Of a stretch of DNA of 64,000 nucleotides, positions 48,958-61,302 are shown piece by piece; the stretch's first letter is position 1, and every line of letters begins with the position of its first letter. The position numbers and the translations under genes were made by a program. The notes under the pieces are model-generated. The model searched no databases and was not told the DNA's origin. It saw only the letters and a list, made by a program, of their open reading frames with translations. Location of the stretch: NCBI GenBank assembly GCA_026874595.1, contig CM049314.1, positions 56,337,300 to 56,401,299 of the forward strand. The letters are read 5' to 3'. Source of the DNA: Sipunculus nudus (Eukaryota; Annelida; Sipuncula; Golfingiida; Sipunculidae).

Positions 48958-49272
48958 CGTTTTACATGGTCACGTATATGTTAAAAACGTATAATGTAGG
49001 TATAACTGTATTTACTGTTTCACACATACGTACACATGGAAAATTGAAGAAACTTTAACACAAAAATATTAGAAAAAAAGTCAAGAACTTCTTAACAATT
49101 TTAAATATTCACTACAAATGAGATAATTGACTTCCGTGTTATGTTATGAATTTTGTCATCCTCAGAATCGACGCCGGTCCATCAGCAAATGGATATCCTG
49201 GAACAAGAAATGAACAAAGTGTCTCTAACGTCACAAGAAAAGAACGCTGAAGAGAAGGAGACGAAATCGTGA
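48755..49272 (+). CDS. Small acidic protein with predicted N-myristoyl/palmitoyl anchor, two exons
   Basis: Exons 48755-48875 and 49166-49272 join in phase 1 to give a complete 75-residue protein. It begins MGCGSSSATAKIYRHKLREA: glycine 2 with serine at position 6 fits N-myristoylation, and cysteine 3 fits palmitoylation, so the product should sit on the inner face of a membrane. The middle is Ser/Thr/Pro-rich and acidic (LPPETSSDGSDEN). The second exon codes a short charged helix (QQMDILEQEMNKV) and a Glu/Lys tail ending ETKS. An in-frame ATG 12 bases upstream (48743) would bury the anchor, so 48755 is preferred. There are no enzyme motifs. No named family was recognised; it resembles in plan small lipid-anchored adaptor proteins. 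Confidence 0.7.
48919..48955. repeat. (TA)n microsatellite in the intron of the MGCGSS gene
   Basis: Pure TA dinucleotides, 40 bp after the donor site. Confidence 0.95.
49166..49272 (+). CDS. Exon 2 of the MGCGSS protein gene
   Basis: Acceptor TCATCCTCAG ends at 49165. The exon reads ESTPVHQQMDILEQEMNKV and then a charged tail to TGA at 49270-49272, in frame with exon 1. Confidence 0.7.
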
Positions 49273-51289
49273 CAGCAGGCCTTTTTGATCAAGGAAACTC
49301 TTTCTACGATTGATTCTAAATGTCACTTGCATACCTTGGTGCCTAAATGTGAGGTTAATTATGCCCAATGATGAGGTTTCATCACAGGACCCTGTTGCCA
49401 TGGTTACAGTGCAAAATACCCTTTTGATCAAACTGTTCACGAAGGATGGTTGCGATTAAGTATTAGGGATGTGATTAAAATCATAAATGAATTGGTAAGA
49501 GGAGAGAGCATGGAAATTGAAATACGGACAGAAACAGATCCAGGTTCCTATTTTTCCTTGATCCTTTATTCACAATACGTCCCCAGCCTAAAGCGCCAGT
49601 TACTAGCATGTATATGGGGATATTTATAGAGTGGCTTTCCTATATAAAACAGCACATGCATGTTATTTCTCGGTTTAACGCCCAGAAAGGGCAGGAGATC
49701 GTTGATAAAATTGGCTGAACATTGTTAAAGGCAATATCTATACAAATAGATTTTCAAGTGCCTGTGTTAGAATAGAGCTGACTTGAACAAAGGGCTTTAG
49801 AGGGGGGGGGGGGGGGGGGGGTCATATGTGAAAGAGGCAGAGGCGAGGTCCAAACGCAAGTTTGGAGGGGGTATGAGTTAATGGTAGAAATAATTTGAAA
49901 ATTCAACATGCAACGGTACAACCTTGGAAAGGAGCATGCAGAAATATTGACGAAAATGTCGTCAGATGCAAAATTCCTCGCTGTATTTTGGTATTAAGAT
50001 TGGGCGTGTATAATTCTACTGTCATAATTTTTTAAAGAGTATGGAAGTATCATTATGAAATAAGATGTATCTGACGTATATTCACGCTGGCATATATTAG
50101 TTATAGAATTAAATTTGGACAGACAGCTTTAGGTTATTTCAACAAATCACAATAATTCATACCTCTGTTTCAGTCCTGAAATTTTGAATACCACATCGTA
50201 TGAGAACATTGCTCATAATTGCAAGTGGAAAGGTGCTTTAAGGAGAGGTGCACATGTTAGGCCAACGAAATACAAACTATTTTTATCATTTTTTTGTTAG
50301 AACTCTATTTAGATTTAATGTTGTATTAATAAAATATATTTAAAAGCTTTAAATGTGTTTGTCATATAATATCAGAACCCTTTATTGCACCTAGAAGACA
50401 AAAACAATGAACATATAGTTAGGAAATATGACATAATATTAAAACTGCATATAGTGACTGTTGGTTAGACAAATATAACAAATTAATTTTGTAATCATCA
50501 ACATAAAATCATTGGAATGTATTATTGCGTTATATATTACTAGAATTCTATCAATTCTTGTGTAGTTCATATAGTTCTAATAGACTGCGCTAACATGAAA
50601 CATTGGAGAACTTATGTCAAATTTCTAAGCATTCGGGTGTTATATGAAAAACGACCCCCTTTGGTCACAATCGGCATCGTTCACGACAGTTCACGATCAA
50701 ACACGAGCTGTCCCACGCAGCGGCCACAGAGGAGTTTCATGACATTGGTTCAGTGGCATCACCGTTAATTATAATATAGGCGATACATTATGTATATTAT
50801 GTGAATTATTTCAATTAAAAGTTTATATAAAGAGTTTAAAAAAATAATTTAAAAAATCCAGAGCTCGACAACTTATCCCGGCCAAAGAGGTTGCACGTGA
50901 CCTGTCGTGTGACCTCCTTAATTGTTCAGTACTACTGCTAAAGATAGAGCTAAAAAAACTTGAGTCTAAGTAATTCCGAGTACTCAAGTCTGAGGTGGAA
51001 TTCTAACCAAATACTTGAATCCGAAAACAGGACGTGAAACAGAAGCCAGGATTCGATTAATCGTACAATTGTGTACTTTTGGAAAGTTAATGGCCATTTT
51101 AGTCATTATTTATGTATAGGTATTTATTAAACCCATGAATTTGATTGGATTCCTATCAACAAGAATAACGTGTGCTTGTGCCACAGCACCCCATCTTGAA
51201 GGCAAACCCATTATGGCTCCCAGGGGCGGCTTGAATAGCTTTGAAAACAGGCACGGCTCGCATGGCGTTGAAAACAGGCAGTGATGAAG
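49273..51289. other. Region after the MGCGSS gene, with poly-G tract
   Basis: A run of about 19 G at 49802-49820. A possible poly-A signal AATAAA lies near 50328. No other feature was seen. Confidence 0.5.
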
Positions 51290-52075
51290 GAATCAAGCCT
51301 GGACTTTGACTCGAGTCCGGACTAAGTCCACTTATTAATGGGCTTGGGTTAGAGGATCCTGGACTCGGACTTTGACTCGTAGATAAAGATTCGAGAAATT
51401 AGGCCCAGTCCATCATCAAATCAAGAAGGAAATCTCTGTCACATAATGAAAAGACATTGATATGCACGTGCAAACTACTAACAGAATATTACAAAAAAAT
51501 ACCATTTACCAGGCTTTAGTTCTACATAGGGATTTTAATGTAAATAAAGCATTGAAAAAAACATGAAGAGTAAAATTAAAATACTCATGGTTATCTCAAA
51601 TTTCAATTCAAATTTCTCTAAATCCTTAAATTTTCTTTGGGCTGAGTCTCGGACTTGGAATCGGGTTGTAGATGACTTGGACTAGAAGAAGGTGGACTTG
51701 GAATTGAACCTCGGACTCCAATGGTGTTGACTCGACTGAATCGCTGGAAACGGGCCCTGGAAAATTTCATGTAGCCGACCCAAATCAAATACCACTGACA
51801 TTTATATTTTGTCCACACAATCGGCCCAAAGGCATCAGTATTTTGTTTATGTCAATGGCCACGCACCAGGAAATTTTCCGGTGTGCCGGTGGCCCAGTCC
51901 CGCCTATGCAGGCAGCAGACACATCTAGCCTTACCCAGTAGTTAAAAAAGACGTCAAAATTCTATGTCATTTTTTTTTAATTTAATTCCTAACCTTCTAG
52001 AGTATCAAATATGCTAACAAGTACACGAGTCCGAGACGGATATTGCTTAGCAGTCCTCGAGTCCTAACTATTTCT
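51290..52075. repeat. Scattered degenerate ACTCGAGTCC/GGACTCGGACTT repeat cluster
   Basis: Words such as GACTCGAGTCCGGACT (51313), GGACTCGGACTTTGACTCG (51360), CTCGGACTTGGAATCGGG (51647) and GAGTCCGAGAC (52026) recur in both orientations. It looks like a decayed tandem repeat. Confidence 0.5.
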
Positions 52076-52430
52076 ATCTGTATCATCACTTAAGCAGACT
52101 AGAGTACTAAGATGTCCCTCTACCCATCAATATTTCCAAAGAAAATATTTTTGCGCTAGGTCATCTGCAGTTTCGCTGGAAGTTTGTAGTATGGTCCATC
52201 GGTCCCGGTTTGCATATATGTATTTTTTTTTAATTTTCAAGTCAGCTGATGCATTTTCATGGCACATGGTTTGCGTGTGCACTTGGTACTTTGTTATGAT
52301 TGCATTGGCACTTTCATTTACATTTTAATATTTCAAAATTTTACCTGCTTTAGATTTGGAATAGGTTATTTTTATTCCATAAACTTTAAACATTATTTAT
52401 TTTACATGTACAAATAATTATATAAACTAA

Positions 52431-52625
52431 TACGAGACACTCTCCATATCACGGGTGGTAGCGTACGATAGTCTGTAGAGGTGGAGGAGGACCGGAGAAC
52501 CCGGAGAAAACCACCGGCATTTGACGAATCACTTCAACCTTCTCTCACAGCAACACCGGGGATCGAACCTCAGTCGCCAGAAGAGAGAGTCGAGCGTTTT
52601 ACTTCTCGACTTCCCAGGCTCCGTA
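52431..52625 (-). mobile_element. tRNA-derived SINE, family B, copy 4
   Basis: Minus-strand copy: on the reverse strand GAGGTTCGATCCCC (52558-52571) is the B box and GGTTTTCTCCGGGTTCTCCG follows (52485-52510). Ends in the family's CATGTAAAATAAA tail near 52400-52410. Confidence 0.75.
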
Positions 52626-53282
52626 TGATTACAGCTATAAAGTAACATGTATCCCCAGTCATATTTGAACACAACTGATGTAACAACTAGCACAGCATCA
52701 GTTCACAATAGCAACGATTCAGACAACGGCGATGGTGATGGCTTTCGCAAATATTCGGGAACATTATTTAAATCTTCTGAATGGTAACTTCTCAAACAGA
52801 TTAAAACAGTTTGTTTTCCCGAATGTTAATGAATACTCCCAGCCTTGCACTAATGAAAAATAAAACGGCGAGTAACTTTTGGCAATAGGAGGATATTTGA
52901 AAAGATTAATATGAAATAACCGTCATGTCTTCTACTGATGGGACACCGGAGGATTAACAACTTCAACCAACATGGCCACAAATATGCACCATAGATTTAT
53001 TTCAGGTTTCTTGTTTTCAGTAGTCTCAACCTTATGTGAGTTTTAAACAGATATAGCTTCCTGCAAAAAAAACCTTTATTGAAGAAACGACAGAGGAGTA
53101 CTTTGAAAGTAATGTATGCTTTATATAAATTAATCATGAAACCGCTGTTTGACCCAACTTTTTTACAGCAGACGAAAACAAAAACAGACAATGATGAATA
53201 CAGAACCGCCAGGTAACCGACTTAATAATGTAATAAACACTAATAATAGATGACATTTTGGTAAAACATGAAATATATATCT
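52626..53282. other. Intergenic, no feature seen
   Basis: No credible exon or repeat was recognised. Confidence 0.5.
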
Positions 53283-53590
53283 TATAAACTAAAAATCAAC
53301 TTAAATCATCAATATTCCGTCGTATTAACTCAGTTGTAATTTGCCAGACAAGCGCGCCATCTATCGGCAGTGTGGTGTACCGTTCTTCCTATTGTTTGCG
53401 TTCACATATTAATGTAAACATAAATATATAAACATAATGTAAACATATATATTCATTTAAACTAAAAATAATCTTAAATCGTCAAAATATCCTCGTATTA
53501 ACTCAGTTGTAATTTACCAGACATGCGCCATCTATCGGTAGTTTGCTATGCCGTTCTGCCTTCAATTTGCATTAACAAATCAATATCCAA
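53283..53590 (+). repeat. Diverged tandem pair, period about 175 bp
   Basis: Two copies share TATTAACTCAGTTGTAATTT, CCAGACA and GCGCCATCTATCGG (53283-53430 and 53457-53590), separated by TATA-rich sequence. Confidence 0.8.
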
Positions 53591-54113
53591 AATTATCCCA
53601 AACAAATGAATGTTTTGCAATTCACACGAACTTCCACAAACCCTTCAAGCTTTATATTAGCAATTAAGATAAATAAGTTAGCACCATCAGTCGCCCCGCC
53701 TGGGGTATCTACATGTAAATTCCGTTGATATCTAAATAAACAATAATATTTTATCGATATCTTGGTATCATCCGGTAATCTTAACATGATGAATTAACAC
53801 AGAAGAATACACGTGAACTCACAAACCAAAGTAAAAATCCATCTGTATGATAACAAGTCATCCCCCGCGCCGTCGCGCACAACGTACCCATCGTGTATGG
53901 TAACCCGTGCGACACATGCTTGTATTCAAGATGTCAGAAATTTAACAAGCATACAGATGGATTTACCAATATGCTAAGTTAAAACCAAATCTTTCACGCA
54001 CATGATCAGTGTTGTTAGAAAGTACATAAACATACCTAACAATTGGTCTGTTTATATTAAGCGACAGCGTACCTATAGGTCATGAGGCCTTGTCAAATGT
54101 AACGAAAATATTT

Positions 54114-54771
54114 GCACCCTCATAGTGCCTAACAATGCGGTTCTCGTCATAGAGCGTGTTGCTCTTACATCTCGATAGTCTTATGTCAGAAGGCAACATT
54201 TCACTAGAGTAAAACAGACTACGTAGTGATTTTATTCGGATGGTGAATGAATATTCTCTTTTAGACTTAATAAGAAAAGTTCTTTGTTTCCGATTGCGCA
54301 TTTGAAAAGTGTTAGAGAAGGTTGGTTGGCAATTTATTTTATTCGAACATTTAAATAGTTATATTTTATGGAGACGAGAAGTGATATGCATCATTAACAC
54401 GGGCTCCTATATAACCTGATGTTGCCAAATTCGACTGTAATAAATATGATCAATAGTCAGGTGCTTGCTGTGGACTGCTGGGGAAGTATTGGAACATTTA
54501 CAACATATGTACTAATTTATATAACACTGATTTTAATTTTAAAATGTTTAACGAAGAACAAAACTTAAAAATGGTCGCATAAAACCGCTTTCTTTCTTTC
54601 TTTCTCCCAATACTGAGACGCGGTCATCTCGTTTACCATTTAGCCCTGGTGCGCATGCGTAACAAGAATGTCGGTAGATTTTGTACAATAAAAGTTCATA
54701 TAAACAGAAAGTGTGCAGTAATTTATATATATTCTAATCTAAGAGGTGTTTGCTGGGCATGTTGTATCGGT
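54114..54771 (+). repeat. Dispersed repeat, copy 1 (unduplicated)
   Basis: Starts CCCTCATAGTGCCTAACAAT and ends GCTGGGCATGTTGTATC. A second copy, with an internal tandem duplication, runs to 56713. It contains a (TTTC)n tract near 54592. A short minus-strand open stretch (MRNRKQRTFLIKSK...) is kept in all copies but has no recognised family. Confidence 0.85.
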
Positions 54772-55376
54772 GTCCGCCCGGCTATCCGCTTCCCAGTTAT
54801 CCGCTTCCCAAATATCTGCTCACCAAATATCCGCGTGCCCAGATATCCGTGTGTGAGCGTCAACGGTCGGAAATGACCCTTCACGGTTCATATATGCAAC
54901 GGTCATGGAAAAAGAAGATGAAGGAAGACATCAAGCAACATTTAAAAATAGGAGCTACTGGTTTTTGAAGCATTTTTGACCAGATCGCGACATCGCTGTC
55001 GAGGCTGGTGTCCTGAATTGGGTCAGCGGATTACCGCATGTGTGCGATCACTGAACCGCGACGCCCCAAGCGAACCTGTGCCTGTGAGGCCATCCCGGCC
55101 TTAGTTAAAACACTGCTTTTATTAAAGTATTATTATTCTTACGTTTTTGTGTCAGCTTTATATTCATTCTTGCAGGTTTTTATTAAGTTACCCCGAGCGA
55201 TTGTTTCTGCATCATTCATGACACATATATGATGACGGACGGACAAAAAACTGGTTTTAAATTTGTTGTCATAAAGGTTATTAGAAAAGATTATACATAT
55301 TCCTTAACAATATGTTTTTACCTGAAAAAAATTAGCTTGGATGTTTTCATCACGTAAACCTGGTGAAACCCCGCTT
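54772..55376. other. Spacer between the two repeat copies
   Basis: Includes a short imperfect tandem of TATCCGCTTCCCA/ATATCCGCGTGCC-like words at about 54780-54855. No gene is seen. Confidence 0.6.
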
Positions 55377-55930
55377 GCGTGATATAATTAAGCTGTTATT
55401 AAAATCAAGGTTACATGATCAAGGGTGCATTAATGTTTGTATTACACTTAAAGAGAACCTTTTCGCGGCGGAGCGGTTTTCGACTGCACGAAACAGCTGA
55501 ATTTTTTGCTCCCTCATAGTGCCTAACAATGCGGTTCTCGTCATAGAGCGTGTTGCTCTTACATCTCGATAGTCTTATGTCAGAAGGCAACATTTCACTA
55601 GAGTAAAACAGACTACATAGTGATTTTATTCGGATGGTGAATGAATATTCACTTTTAGACTTAATAAGAAAAGTTCTTTGTTTCCGATTGCGCATTTGAA
55701 AAGTGTTAGAGAAGGTTGGTTGGCAATTTATTTTATTCGAATATTTAAATAGTTATATTTTATGGAGACGAGAAGTGATATGCATCATTAACACGGGCTC
55801 CTTACCTGATGTTGCCAAATTCGACTGTATTAAATATGATCAATAGTCAGGTGTTTGCTGTGGACTGCTGGGGACGTATTGGAACATTTACAACATATGT
55901 ACTAATTTATATAACACTGATTTTAATTTT
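55377..55930 (+). repeat. 554 bp tandem unit 1
   Basis: Starts GCGTGATATAATTAAGCTG. It appears identical, or nearly so, to the next 554 bp. About 420 bp at its right side is also homologous to 54114-54533. Confidence 0.95.
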
Positions 55931-56484
55931 GCGTGATATAATTAAGCTGTTATTAAAATCAAGGTTACATGATCAAGGGTGCATTAATGTTTGTATTACA
56001 CTTAAAGAGAACCTTTTCGCGGCGGAGCGGTTTTCGACTGCACGAAACAGCTGAATTTTTTGCTCCCTCATAGTGCCTAACAATGCGGTTCTCGTCATAG
56101 AGCGTGTTGCTCTTACATCTCGATAGTCTTATGTCAGAAGGCAACATTTCACTAGAGTAAAACAGACTACATAGTGATTTTATTCGGATGGTGAATGAAT
56201 ATTCACTTTTAGACTTAATAAGAAAAGTTCTTTGTTTCCGATTGCGCATTTGAAAAGTGTTAGAGAAGGTTGGTTGGCAATTTATTTTATTCGAATATTT
56301 AAATAGTTATATTTTATGGAGACGAGAAGTGATATGCATCATTAACACGGGCTCCTTACCTGATGTTGCCAAATTCGACTGTATTAAATATGATCAATAG
56401 TCAGGTGTTTGCTGTGGACTGCTGGGGACGTATTGGAACATTTACAACATATGTACTAATTTATATAACACTGATTTTAATTTT
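55931..56484 (+). repeat. 554 bp tandem unit 2
   Basis: Direct repeat of the previous unit with no base between. Beyond 56484 the sequence continues like the right part of copy 1 (54534-54771), up to 56713. Confidence 0.95.
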
Positions 56485-56713
56485 AAAATGTTTAACGAAG
56501 AACAAAAACTTAAAAATGGTCGCATAAAACCGCTTTCTTTCTTTCTTTCTCCCAATACTGAGACGCGGTCATCTCGTTTACCATTTAGCCCTGGTGCACA
56601 TGCGTAACAAGAAAATCGGTAGATTTTGTACAATAAAAGTTCATATAAACAGAAAGTGTGCAGTAATTTATATATATTCTAATCTAAGAGGTGTTTGCTG
56701 GGCATGTTGTATC

Positions 56714-59700
56714 AGTTCCACTGGGCGCTTATGGTCTTATTATCGTCAAACACTCTTGGTTTAATTTAGCTTTAAAATCTATATTAAAATGAACTTAAGC
56801 CAGAATGATATATACATATTTATTATCCATAGAATATCCTCTGTTAGATGAGATATATATGAAAAATGTCTTAAATTTTTCTATGAAGATTTTAAACTTT
56901 AAATAATTTATTTTATATTATTTCAACGCGATATATATCTCACATTTGGCAAATGGTATGTATGTAAAAATAGTATCACATGGAAGTACATACAAATTTC
57001 TCCTGGCGTTTTTTGTTATTATTATTACAGTCTTTAATTATTTAAAGTCTTTTTTCCAATTGAATTTTTAATTTGAAAATTGTATGATACAAACAATGCA
57101 TATTTATTTAAAATGGTTTATAACTGCTAAACTAAAATAGATAATGAAAAAAAAAATAGAAAAAACGCATTTTAGAAGTATACATCTCAACGTACCTATA
57201 TGCACCATTTGAAAACTCTACATTTGGTGTTTTTTAAGAAATATTGCGCCGAAGAACGTGCTGATTGTTTAATTGTTGATTTGAGAAAACAGTTTGGGAA
57301 GAGTAGTTTCCTATTTAATGGGAAACAGGAATATTAGCGCCAGTGACAGTCGTATATTTTTATTATATATTATGAACTTAATTGGTTTCGATATACAAAA
57401 TTGAAAATTAAATAGTTTGTCATGGTGAAGAAGACGATATTAAAACACGAAATGTTATCTCAAGAACTGTCAAACAGAAGTAGGCGGAGCTTACTACTCC
57501 GAGGGGCTGGTCATCGGTAATTAGGTCACGGGCCACCGCGCCGGGACACGCGTCAGGTTTAATGATCATAACCAGGATGCATTTGCGACAAACTTACCAG
57601 TCTCTGAGTTGATGTATACTATTCTTTATTGTAACTATAAAACACGGAGTTACCAATTAGAGATTTTCCTGATGTGTCACAATAGATACAATTAAAGAAA
57701 GGCCTGCACAAGAGTTGAATGAAAGAGCAATTAGACTGAATAGAGTGGTCATGTAATCAAGCCTAAGCAATTACAGTCATTATGTAAATACCCGGCACCT
57801 CAGCTCTGACACTTGAATACACAAAGTCCCAATTAACTTAAACACCTGCACCTTATCATATAGTCATGATGAAATACAGAGAGGGAGAATCGTAGTTAAA
57901 TAGACTGGCCCTTAGTACATTACAAGGTGTGAAGTGACTGATTATCACTCTGTCCACCCTGTGCAAACATTCGAGGCACATCAAGTGGCATTGAATTCCA
58001 CTGTTTCTAAATTTACTCCTCCGGTAATAAGCATTTTGATGAACCTGAGTCTTAGTATATTGCCCAAAGTATTTATGTGGTCTTGTACTGGCGGCGATAC
58101 CCCTCATGGAGAGAATAAAGATAGGGGGTAGGGTCAAGATCAACCATTCCAATCCTCATCACTCGTCAACAGTCTTGACGGGTAAACAACGCCAGTAAAT
58201 ATCACGACTTTAAATAATAGTTTAATTCCAAATATTTGATAAGTTCGACGTTAGAAGTGATCCAAGCCTAATAAAAACTGCTTTAATCTTTTTAAATATA
58301 AATGACACTTAAAAACTTTAATTAAACGAGTTTACAATCGATTAATAGCGCCAATCACTTTTTTTTGCACGCAAAACATTATATTACGCTACACTTGTAT
58401 TTACAATCTCTGAGTCGGAAATCAACCACAACTTGTGCTGTAGTTCGCAATATGCGTTATGCTTATTAAAGAGCAACCCCTTTCTACATTTGGCGCAAGG
58501 ACGATAACGTAACAAGCGAAATTTTTTTGCGCAAACGTATTCAATTTATACTTTCTGGAAACACTGGTCTTAACAGTTTATTTTTAATATGGCAATGTGT
58601 CTTGGCCGTAAAGGCTGTATCAAGATGGAGTTATACAAGATGTAATCAAGAGGAGTTACAAGGAGCTTTCCTAAGTAAAAAAGATCTATAATTACATATA
58701 ATGTTTTCATATCATTCTTTTTAAATTGACAGTTCCATCTTCAGCCATTAATCAATAATAACAAAAAAAAAATGATTTTTCATGAAATATTTCTCCTATT
58801 TACAAGATCACAAAAATATATTTCCTCAATTATGCAAATTGGGAAAATAATTGTGGAAAAGTCAATTAAAAAACAATTATGTTTATGAAGTAGATTGGTA
58901 ACGCGCATAATCATAGCGGCCAAATTGTTATTGTGTTGTTATTTTTTGTTGGTATTACATCATCAGACGCACGCGCTTTATAACAATAAAATATCAGGTT
59001 AGGTAATGAATACCAGGATAACGAAAACCTGTCAAGACTGCTGCTGTAATCACCTGTCTGGACGTTTACTTTTTACGGTTTTATAGTATTTGGCCAGCTT
59101 TTTCCTTCGTATTACGGGCAGATCCTTTCCATGCAGTTTTTACTACCTGACCCCACACAGACGTAAAATTCCCTTTTAGGGACTCCAGCCTAAACCCGCG
59201 CCCCGTCTACGACGTTTTTTGGGCCTTGCTTGGTATCATGTGATATAAAGCATTTAATCAGTGCCGGTTTGCATTGCGACTGGGAAGGTTACAGCCTAGG
59301 GTTAAATGTTTTTCACCACACAAATTCCAAAACGTTCTTAATAATATTCATGGAGAATTTATGAAGGATAAGCAATGGGTATCAAATTATGTCTGTAATC
59401 GGTTTCATCTGCTGTCTTTAATAAATTTCAGTGAGCAAAAGAATAATTGATGGGATAAAGGGTTGATTAAAATTTGAGGCGGGCCTGGTTGTGGATACAA
59501 GTGTTGGCGGAGGAATTCGCCCGGTGGGTGTTTTTTACTTTAAGGTGTTATCACTTAAATTACATGCAACAGAGAAAAGATAAACTTGTGAATTGTGAAT
59601 TATGCATTCTCACTGAAACATTTCTCGGACTGAGAAACAATTTGAGGGCGGAGTTCTGAAAATGGTGTCTTACGTTATAGGTAAGGTGGCCTATTGTAGA

Positions 59701-59754
59701 GACACCTGGTGGACGAAGAAAGTACTAAGAAGAAGCAGTCTTAAGTCGAGTCAT
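56714..59754. other. Intergenic, no confident feature
   Basis: AT-rich. A minus-strand open stretch of 98 codons (57856-58152) looks partly protein-like and may be a decayed retroelement fragment, but no catalytic motif was recognised. Confidence 0.4.
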
Positions 59755-60531
59755 CAAGTCTAGGGGAAAGAATAAAGAAGTCAGTGTTTTTTTGTTAACA
59801 AATAATTATAATTTATTCTTAAAACAATCCGAACATTACCATGCACTAAATCAATACAATTACACAGTATAACAACTGTACAATAGTAAATCAATACAAG
59901 TATATAAATAAAGTGTACAGTACCTAGATACCACCACTGTCACAACGACAAAATGTCCTTTAAAGCATATAATCAAGATGAACAGTTCACAAAAATCTTC
60001 TCAGAGAATAACAGTCCAGGTCAATCACAAAATCAATTTGTTGTAATCCAAAAGTGAAATCCTGGCAGTGATCCCATAGGCAAACTGAAGACTATATAAA
60101 ATCTGTTACTAATTCGAAGAAAAGCTATAACTGCCGCAGTTGTCGGAAAAGGTTCACCAACTGACTTACACTCTTCTGTGTCCGCTGGAATATTTCTCTC
60201 CTCTCTATCGGCTCTCAAACACAGCCCCTTATTTATAACTTTTACGCCTCAAGCCGAGAACTTTCCATTCCCGAACAATCTAAAGAACCTAACATAATAC
60301 AAAGTACAGGAAACATCTAGAATAACGAACGCTGTGTTTCTACATATCAGGGTAAACACGTGGGCCGGCCCGACTCGGCTAGGTGAGAAAGCCCCTAACT
60401 AGCATGACCGCTGTGTTTACACGTCAGACCCCACGCGTGGGCCGAGCTATGCCGCCATAGCAACGGACAATGCTAGCGCCGCACATACACATGTAAGACT
60501 GCTGCATACAATAAAAGAGACATCTGTAACA
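59755..60531 (-). mobile_element. Solo LTR-like element, copy 2
   Basis: Read on the minus strand it begins TGTTACAGATG (60531 leftwards), has the TATA box GTTATAAATAAGGGGC (about 60224-60239) and the signal AAGAATAAATTATAA (near 59815), in the same order as copy 1 at 13241. Shared landmarks include ATATTCCAGCGGACAC, GGACTGTTATTCTCTGA and CAGTGGTGGTATC. The right-hand U3 part differs strongly from copy 1. The far end beyond CCCCTAGAC is uncertain and may extend to about 59546. Confidence 0.6.
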
Positions 60532-60547
60532 ATATATATATATATAT

Positions 60548-60660
60548 GGGTGATTTAGGACACAGAAAAAATGTTTACCTCAGATAATATCTGACTAGGT
60601 TTTATCTCGTCGTATCGAGATAAAATATCGAAATATTGTTTCTGTGTCCTAAATGAGCCA
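60548..60660. mobile_element. Small hairpin MITE, about 110 bp
   Basis: TTTAGGACACAGAAA at 60554-60568 and its exact reverse complement at 60639-60653. Between them is a second perfect stem, TTTTATCTCG (60600-60609) with CGAGATAAAA (60616-60625). No coding capacity. Confidence 0.7.
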
Positions 60661-61161
60661 CCGTAGATATTCAGAAGATTGTATACTAGCTCTGTATAAT
60701 GAAAGAGGGAGTCCTTGGTACCTACATCTTTGTAGTTCATATGGCAGACGAAGAAAAGGCAAAGTATTTGGCAAAATGAGTGCTAGACTTTGCTGGTGTT
60801 AAAACATGTTACAATGCCTTAAGTTAGAGGGGTCAGATTTAAGCTCCACATGTTAATTGTTATGCTGTGGGCACTTTGTGCCGACACTGGAAAATTACTT
60901 GCCACCAGTGTTTATTTGGTTTATGTAAAGCGATATAATTTTTAATCTGGGTTCACCGCACCTATAAGTTCAGAAAAGGGAGATCAGAGTAGTTTTGCAA
61001 TAAGCCACAGATGCCGTTACGTATATCAAGCATTTTATAAGCACAGCCGCAAACAAATGTCTTATCTGTCCCTCCTACTTGAAATACTTGCACCTCGAAA
61101 ACCTGGTATTAATTGAAATCCGATATCTCCCTCTTTCTCTAACAAAATAAGTACCTATCCC

Positions 61162-61162
<1 letters not shown>
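60661..61162. other. Intergenic, no feature seen
   Basis: No gene or repeat was recognised. Confidence 0.5.

Positions 61163-61214
<52 letters not shown>
61163..61214. repeat. (AAT)n microsatellite
   Basis: Uninterrupted AAT trinucleotides. Confidence 0.97.
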
Positions 61215-61302
61215 GAAATAATAAAAATAAATCTGTTTTCATGAGTATTTTCCAGAGCTGTTTCATGTACCGTGTTTGGTTTCTTCACCGCAAACAATCA
61301 TT

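Noticed and set aside
57856-58152. 98-codon minus-strand frame, partly protein-like
   Set aside because: No catalytic motif, splice sites or known family could be recognised. It may be a retroelement remnant but I cannot support a call.
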